Source of the DNA: Burkholderia sp. GAS332
Lineage (GTDB): Bacteria > Pseudomonadota > Gammaproteobacteria > Burkholderiales > Burkholderiaceae
Direction: 5' to 3'
Assembly (NCBI GenBank): GCA_900142905.1
Contig: FSRV01000002.1
Location: forward strand, 3,968,001-4,032,000
DNA length: 64,000 bases
Shown here: positions 60,988 to 64,000 of the stretch, piece after piece
How the letters are laid out: each line of letters begins with the position of its first letter
How positions within the stretch are numbered: the first letter of the stretch is position 1
Translations under genes and position numbers: made by a program
The notes under the pieces: model-generated
Told to the model about the DNA's origin: nothing
Database searches by the model: none
The model's input: only the letters and a program-made list of their open reading frames with translations

Positions 60988-62106
60988 CTATTCAGTGGCG
61001 AGGGCACCCGCATCCTCGCAGGTGTAGCCCAGTGCATCGGCGACCTCGGGACAGGTCACTTTGCCGAACGCGACATTCAGGCCACGACGCAGATGTTCGT
61101 CATCGGTAAGCGCCTTGCGCCAGCCTTGGTCGGCGATTTGCAGGACAAAGGGAAGTGTCGCGTTATTCAACGCATAAGTGGACGTGCGCGGCACGCCGCC
61201 AGGCATGTTTGCGACACAGTAATGTACGACTTCGCCAACTTTGTACGTGGGGTCCGCGTGAGTCGTAGGCCTCGCGGTTTCGCAGCATCCTCCCTGGTCG
61301 ATCGCGACATCGACGATGACGGAGCCGGGGCTCATCGCGTCAACCATCTTGCGCGTGACGAGTTTGGGCGCAGTGGCGCCGGGCACGAGCACGCCGCCGA
61401 TCACGAGGTCGGCATCGAGCACGTGTCGTTCGATGTTGTCCTGATTCGAATACACGGTGATCACACGTGCGCCCAGCAGCCGGTCCATGCGTCGCAGCGC
61501 GTCGACATGGCGGTCGATGACGACGACCTGCGCACCCGTGCCGACAGCCATCTGCGCCGCATTGGTGCCAACCACGCCGGCACCGAGGATCACAATCTTC
61601 GCGGGGGGCACGCCCGCCACGCCGCCAAGCAGGATGCCCTTGCCACCGTGCGCGCGCTCCAGGCTGAACGCGCCCGCCTGGATCGACATGCGACCCGCAA
61701 CCTCGGACATGGGCGCGAGCAGCGGCAGTCCGCCGCCGCGTTGCGTGACGGTCTCATAGGCGATGCAGACCGCGTTGCTTCGGACGAGATCGGCGCACTG
61801 CTCGGGGTCCGGCGCGAGGTGCAAATAGGTGAAAAGAATCTGTCCTCGGCGCAGCATCTCACGCTCGGGCGCCTGGGGCTCTTTCACCTTGACGATCATG
61901 TCGGCAGCGGCAAACACCGCTTCTGCGCTGGGCGCAACCTGCGCGCCCGCGGCCCGGTACGCGTCGTCCGTTGCGCCGATACCTGCGCCAGCGCCTGTCT
62001 CGACGGCCACGCTGTGCCCATGCGCGACGATTTCGCGCACGGATGACGGCGTGAGACCGACACGGTACTCGTGGTTCTTGATCTCCTTCGGAACGCCTAT
62101 GTGCAT
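60988..62106 (-). CDS. ald: Alanine dehydrogenase
   Basis: A 372-residue NAD-dependent enzyme that interconverts alanine and pyruvate plus ammonia. It starts M-H-I-G-V-P-K-E-I-K-N-H-E-Y-R-V-G-L; the active-site Lys is in V-K-V-K-E-P-Q (~74) and His in F-T-Y-L-H-L-A-P (~96). The NAD fold shows I-L-G-A-G-V-V-G-T-N-A (~171-181). GGAGG precedes the ATG closely. No Lrp/AsnC regulator adjoins it, though such control is common. Confidence 0.93.
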   Translation of the reverse strand: MHIGVPKEIKNHEYRVGLTPSSVREIVAHGHSVAVETGAGAGIGATDDAYRAAGAQVAPSAEAVFAAADMIVKVKEPQAPEREMLRRGQILFTYLHLAPDPEQCADLVRSNAVCIAYETVTQRGGGLPLLAPMSEVAGRMSIQAGAFSLERAHGGKGILLGGVAGVPPAKIVILGAGVVGTNAAQMAVGTGAQVVVIDRHVDALRRMDRLLGARVITVYSNQDNIERHVLDADLVIGGVLVPGATAPKLVTRKMVDAMSPGSVIVDVAIDQGGCCETARPTTHADPTYKVGEVVHYCVANMPGGVPRTSTYALNNATLPFVLQIADQGWRKALTDDEHLRRGLNVAFGKVTCPEVADALGYTCEDAGALATE

Positions 62107-62175
62107 ATTGCCTCCTGTATGGGACTGCCGGTTTGCCGCGAAGTGATCTGATTCCTCAGACGCCCAGCACGAGCG

Positions 62176-62217
62176 GCGAGCGTTGGCGAGGGAGGCATCG
62201 ACGACGCTAACGCTCGC
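62176..62217. promoter_or_regulatory. Inverted repeat upstream of ald
   Basis: GCGAGCGTTGGCG (62176-62188) and CGCTAACGCTCGC (62205-62217) are complementary at 12 of 13 positions, separated by 16 bases. It begins 70 bases before the ald start and may be an operator or a cruciform repeat. Confidence 0.5.
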
Positions 62218-62733
62218 AGGCGGCAGGATCGCGAGAAACGATCGTTACCGTCTACCCGATTTCATCTGTTGGCGACGCCATCGCCGGTTGCTTGGCCGGT
62301 AGCAGGTTGTGACGGGTAGCATCGGAGCAGGATGCATGCGGGAATCGAGCGTGACGTAGGTGCTATATCCGGCTACGCCTAGTGACTTCCACAATACTAT
62401 CGGCGGTGTGGTAGGGGTTGTTAATGTAATTGTGGTGAATTTTGGTTGAAACACCTGAATTAGGCGACGCGTGTCCATCATCTTGCATCGCATGCCTAAG
62501 GGTTTATATCTAGTCAGGTTTCCTCCATGTCTCCTTCCGATATTGACGCTAGCTACTGCCAAAAATTGTCGCAGCGTTAAAAGACAGCTATGTGGAAACT
62601 CGATGGTCCACACAGGGTGGAAACCACACGTTGGCTAACACCCGGACCTGACATTCGCTGCCATCGATGTGCAAACGGCAGGAAGGTGCCCTGAAGCTGC
62701 CTCACAGACCTCGTTGGCTGAACGTCTGCGATG

Positions 62734-62780
62734 GACGACCTGCCGTTCACACATGCGAAGTGACAGACGGTTGATCGGCC
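62734..62780 (-). repeat. Dispersed repeat, copy 2 (inverted relative to 28302-28348)
   Basis: This is the reverse complement of 28302-28348 with three differences in 47 bases. It is intergenic, upstream of nothing obvious on the plus strand and after the deaminase gene on the minus strand. Confidence 0.8.
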
Positions 62781-62875
62781 GAAGCGGACAATCGCCTATC
62801 GGCGTTGGCCTGTCCGCTAACGGCTGTTGACCGTATGTTCACCGCGCAAACCGATATGCCAGGCATGGCGTACTC

Positions 62876-63385
62876 TTACGACCAGAAGCCGAGATGCGAA
62901 CCTGCAGCTTCGTCCTCGAGCAACGGGCCGACCACATCGACATGCCGCTGTCCTCGGACGAACACCTCCCGGCATGGCAGCGAGAATGTCGGATTCTCTG
63001 CGTGATCACCGGTCAGTCCCAGTAGCCGATGCTCCGAAAGCGCGTACACGACTCGGCCGATGTTGCACCAATAGATCGCACCGGCGCACATACAGCACGG
63101 TTCAGCGCTAGTGTAGAGCGTGCATTTAGCAAGCGCTTCCGGCGTCAGCAGGCGTGCCGCCTTCGCTGCGGCGACGAGCTCGGCATGCTGCGTCGGGTCC
63201 CCCTCGGGAGGCATCGAGTTGTTGCCCGCCGACGCCACCACATTGCCGTGCTCGTCAGCCACGATGGCAGCGAATGGATGGTGTCCGTTGCGTCTCGATT
63301 CGTCCGCCAACGCTATCGCCGCACGCAGCAGCGCCATGTCGCGTTCGCCCAGTTGTGACGGTTCGGTTGCAATATCAAGGGTCAT
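62876..63385 (-). CDS. Nucleoside/guanine deaminase-like protein
   Basis: A 169-residue zinc deaminase of the cytidine-deaminase fold. The zinc and proton-shuttle motifs are T-Q-H-A-E-L-V (~67-73) and S-A-E-P-C-C-M-C-A-G (~95-104), as in guanine deaminase GuaD and TadA-like enzymes. ATG 63385 fits the family length; the frame upstream overlaps the permease end. Its place 34 bases after a nucleobase permease supports action on a purine base such as guanine. A tRNA-editing role is less likely in this setting. Confidence 0.88.
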   Translation of the reverse strand: MTLDIATEPSQLGERDMALLRAAIALADESRRNGHHPFAAIVADEHGNVVASAGNNSMPPEGDPTQHAELVAAAKAARLLTPEALAKCTLYTSAEPCCMCAGAIYWCNIGRVVYALSEHRLLGLTGDHAENPTFSLPCREVFVRGQRHVDVVGPLLEDEAAGSHLGFWS

Positions 63386-63419
63386 GTCGTCTGTTCCTGT
63401 TCGATTGAGTGATGTGTAG

Positions 63420-64000
63420 TTAATGCGCGGACGAGCCTGTGCTGTCGGGTAGCACGGGCGAGAGTTCCCGTCGGTCAGCGGCGTGCTTTTCTCGGTTGAG
63501 GACGATGTTGAGTGCGATGGCGGTAATCGCGCCCAGGAAAATTCCGCTGTCGAGAATGAGCTTCGCGGGGCCACTGACGTGACCAAAAATGGCAGGAAAT
63601 GACATCGGCAGCACGCCGACGCTAATCGAAACCGCGACGATAATCGCGTTGCGCGTGCCGTCGAACTTCACGCGCGAGAGTTCCTGAATGCCCGCGACGG
63701 TGGTCATGCCGAACATGACGATTGCGCAACCGCCTAATACCGGACGCGGCACTGAAGCGATCAACGCGCCGAGCTTCGGAAACAGGCCCATCAGGATCAT
63801 GATGACGCCCGCGGACGCGACCACATAACGGCTCTTCACGTTTGAGAGCGCAATCAGGCCGGTGTTCTGCGTGAACGCGTTGTACGGGAAGCTGTTGAAG
63901 ACACCACCGAGCATCGTCGAAAGCCCATCAGCGCGAAACGCGTTGCCCAGCGTGGTCTGCGACGATGGGCGCCCGATGATCGTACCGATCGCGAGCACGT
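63420..64000 (-). CDS. NCS2 nucleobase:cation symporter, C-terminal part
   Basis: The last ~192 codons of a xanthine/uracil permease family transporter that starts beyond the right edge. Five or so membrane helices are visible. The signature Q-N-T-G-L-I-A-L-S-N-V-K-S-R (~44-57 of this part) is the family's substrate-site motif, close to that of uric acid or xanthine permeases. The purine-deaminase gene follows on the same strand, so the pair probably imports and begins to use a purine. Confidence 0.9.
   Translation of the reverse strand, partial: VLAIGTIIGRPSSQTTLGNAFRADGLSTMLGGVFNSFPYNAFTQNTGLIALSNVKSRYVVASAGVIMILMGLFPKLGALIASVPRPVLGGCAIVMFGMTTVAGIQELSRVKFDGTRNAIIVAVSISVGVLPMSFPAIFGHVSGPAKLILDSGIFLGAITAIALNIVLNREKHAADRRELSPVLPDSTGSSAH

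Larger units (their letters stand above)
62107..62875. other. Long intergenic region with hairpin and dispersed repeats
   Basis: No gene is supported in these 769 bases. They hold the hairpin at 62176-62217 near the ald start, an AT-rich stretch around 62390-62460, and the repeat segments at 62666-62705 and 62734-62780 shared with 28.2-28.35 kb. Confidence 0.55.

Noticed and set aside
60934..62046. 370-codon open frame antisense to ald
   Set aside because: The opposite strand encodes a complete alanine dehydrogenase; the frame has no recognisable domain.
62245..62613. 122-codon minus-strand frame between ald and the deaminase gene
   Set aside because: Composition is not coding-like and no start signal or family motif is seen.

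Overview
The window looks like an accessory-rich stretch of a Burkholderiaceae genome, most likely Paraburkholderia or a close relative, possibly from a secondary replicon. The evidence is high GC with strong third-position bias, two Burkholderia-type trimeric porins, ten LysR regulators, mostly divergent from catabolic genes, and many small transport or oxidation cassettes with no core housekeeping operon. No rRNA, tRNA or CRISPR array was seen.

Layout. Positions 1-6463 hold tandem metal-dependent amidohydrolases, two LysR genes and a two-subunit molybdenum hydroxylase whose large subunit is frameshifted at a G7 tract. Positions 6984-9853 hold a lower-GC three-gene operon of sce7726-like, sce7725-like and RES-domain proteins, the best candidate here for an uncharacterised defence or conflict system. 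Positions 10008-28006 form a catabolic region with two porins, three orphan periplasmic amino-acid-type binding proteins, two M20 amidohydrolases, a PhyH dioxygenase, a Rieske oxygenase with its reductase, an M14-like hydrolase, glutathione-dependent formaldehyde dehydrogenase and a membrane diguanylate cyclase.

Positions 28406-47939 are a mosaic of redox and regulatory genes. They include a stand-alone HisRS-like core preceded by a complete histidine attenuator (leader peptide with four consecutive His codons, antiterminator and terminator), and a dehydroquinase, MFS transporter and IclR cluster with a triple-half-site operator. MarR and TetR regulators have clear palindromic operators, and a Tat-exported carbonic anhydrase is also present.

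Positions 48143-55324 look recently mobile: a GH24 lysozyme overlapping a lysozyme-inhibitor-like gene, a deletion remnant of a HAD gene, an orphan ParA-like ATPase, a consensus LexA box before two tiny genes, a zinc-ribbon protein, and an IS91-type element with a tyrosine recombinase. Positions 55343-64000 return to ordinary genes: argC, a LysR gene, small exported proteins, nudC, ald, a purine-type deaminase and the end of a nucleobase permease. Dispersed intergenic repeats, including a near-identical inverted 47-base pair of copies at 28.3 and 62.7 kb, mark the non-coding stretches.
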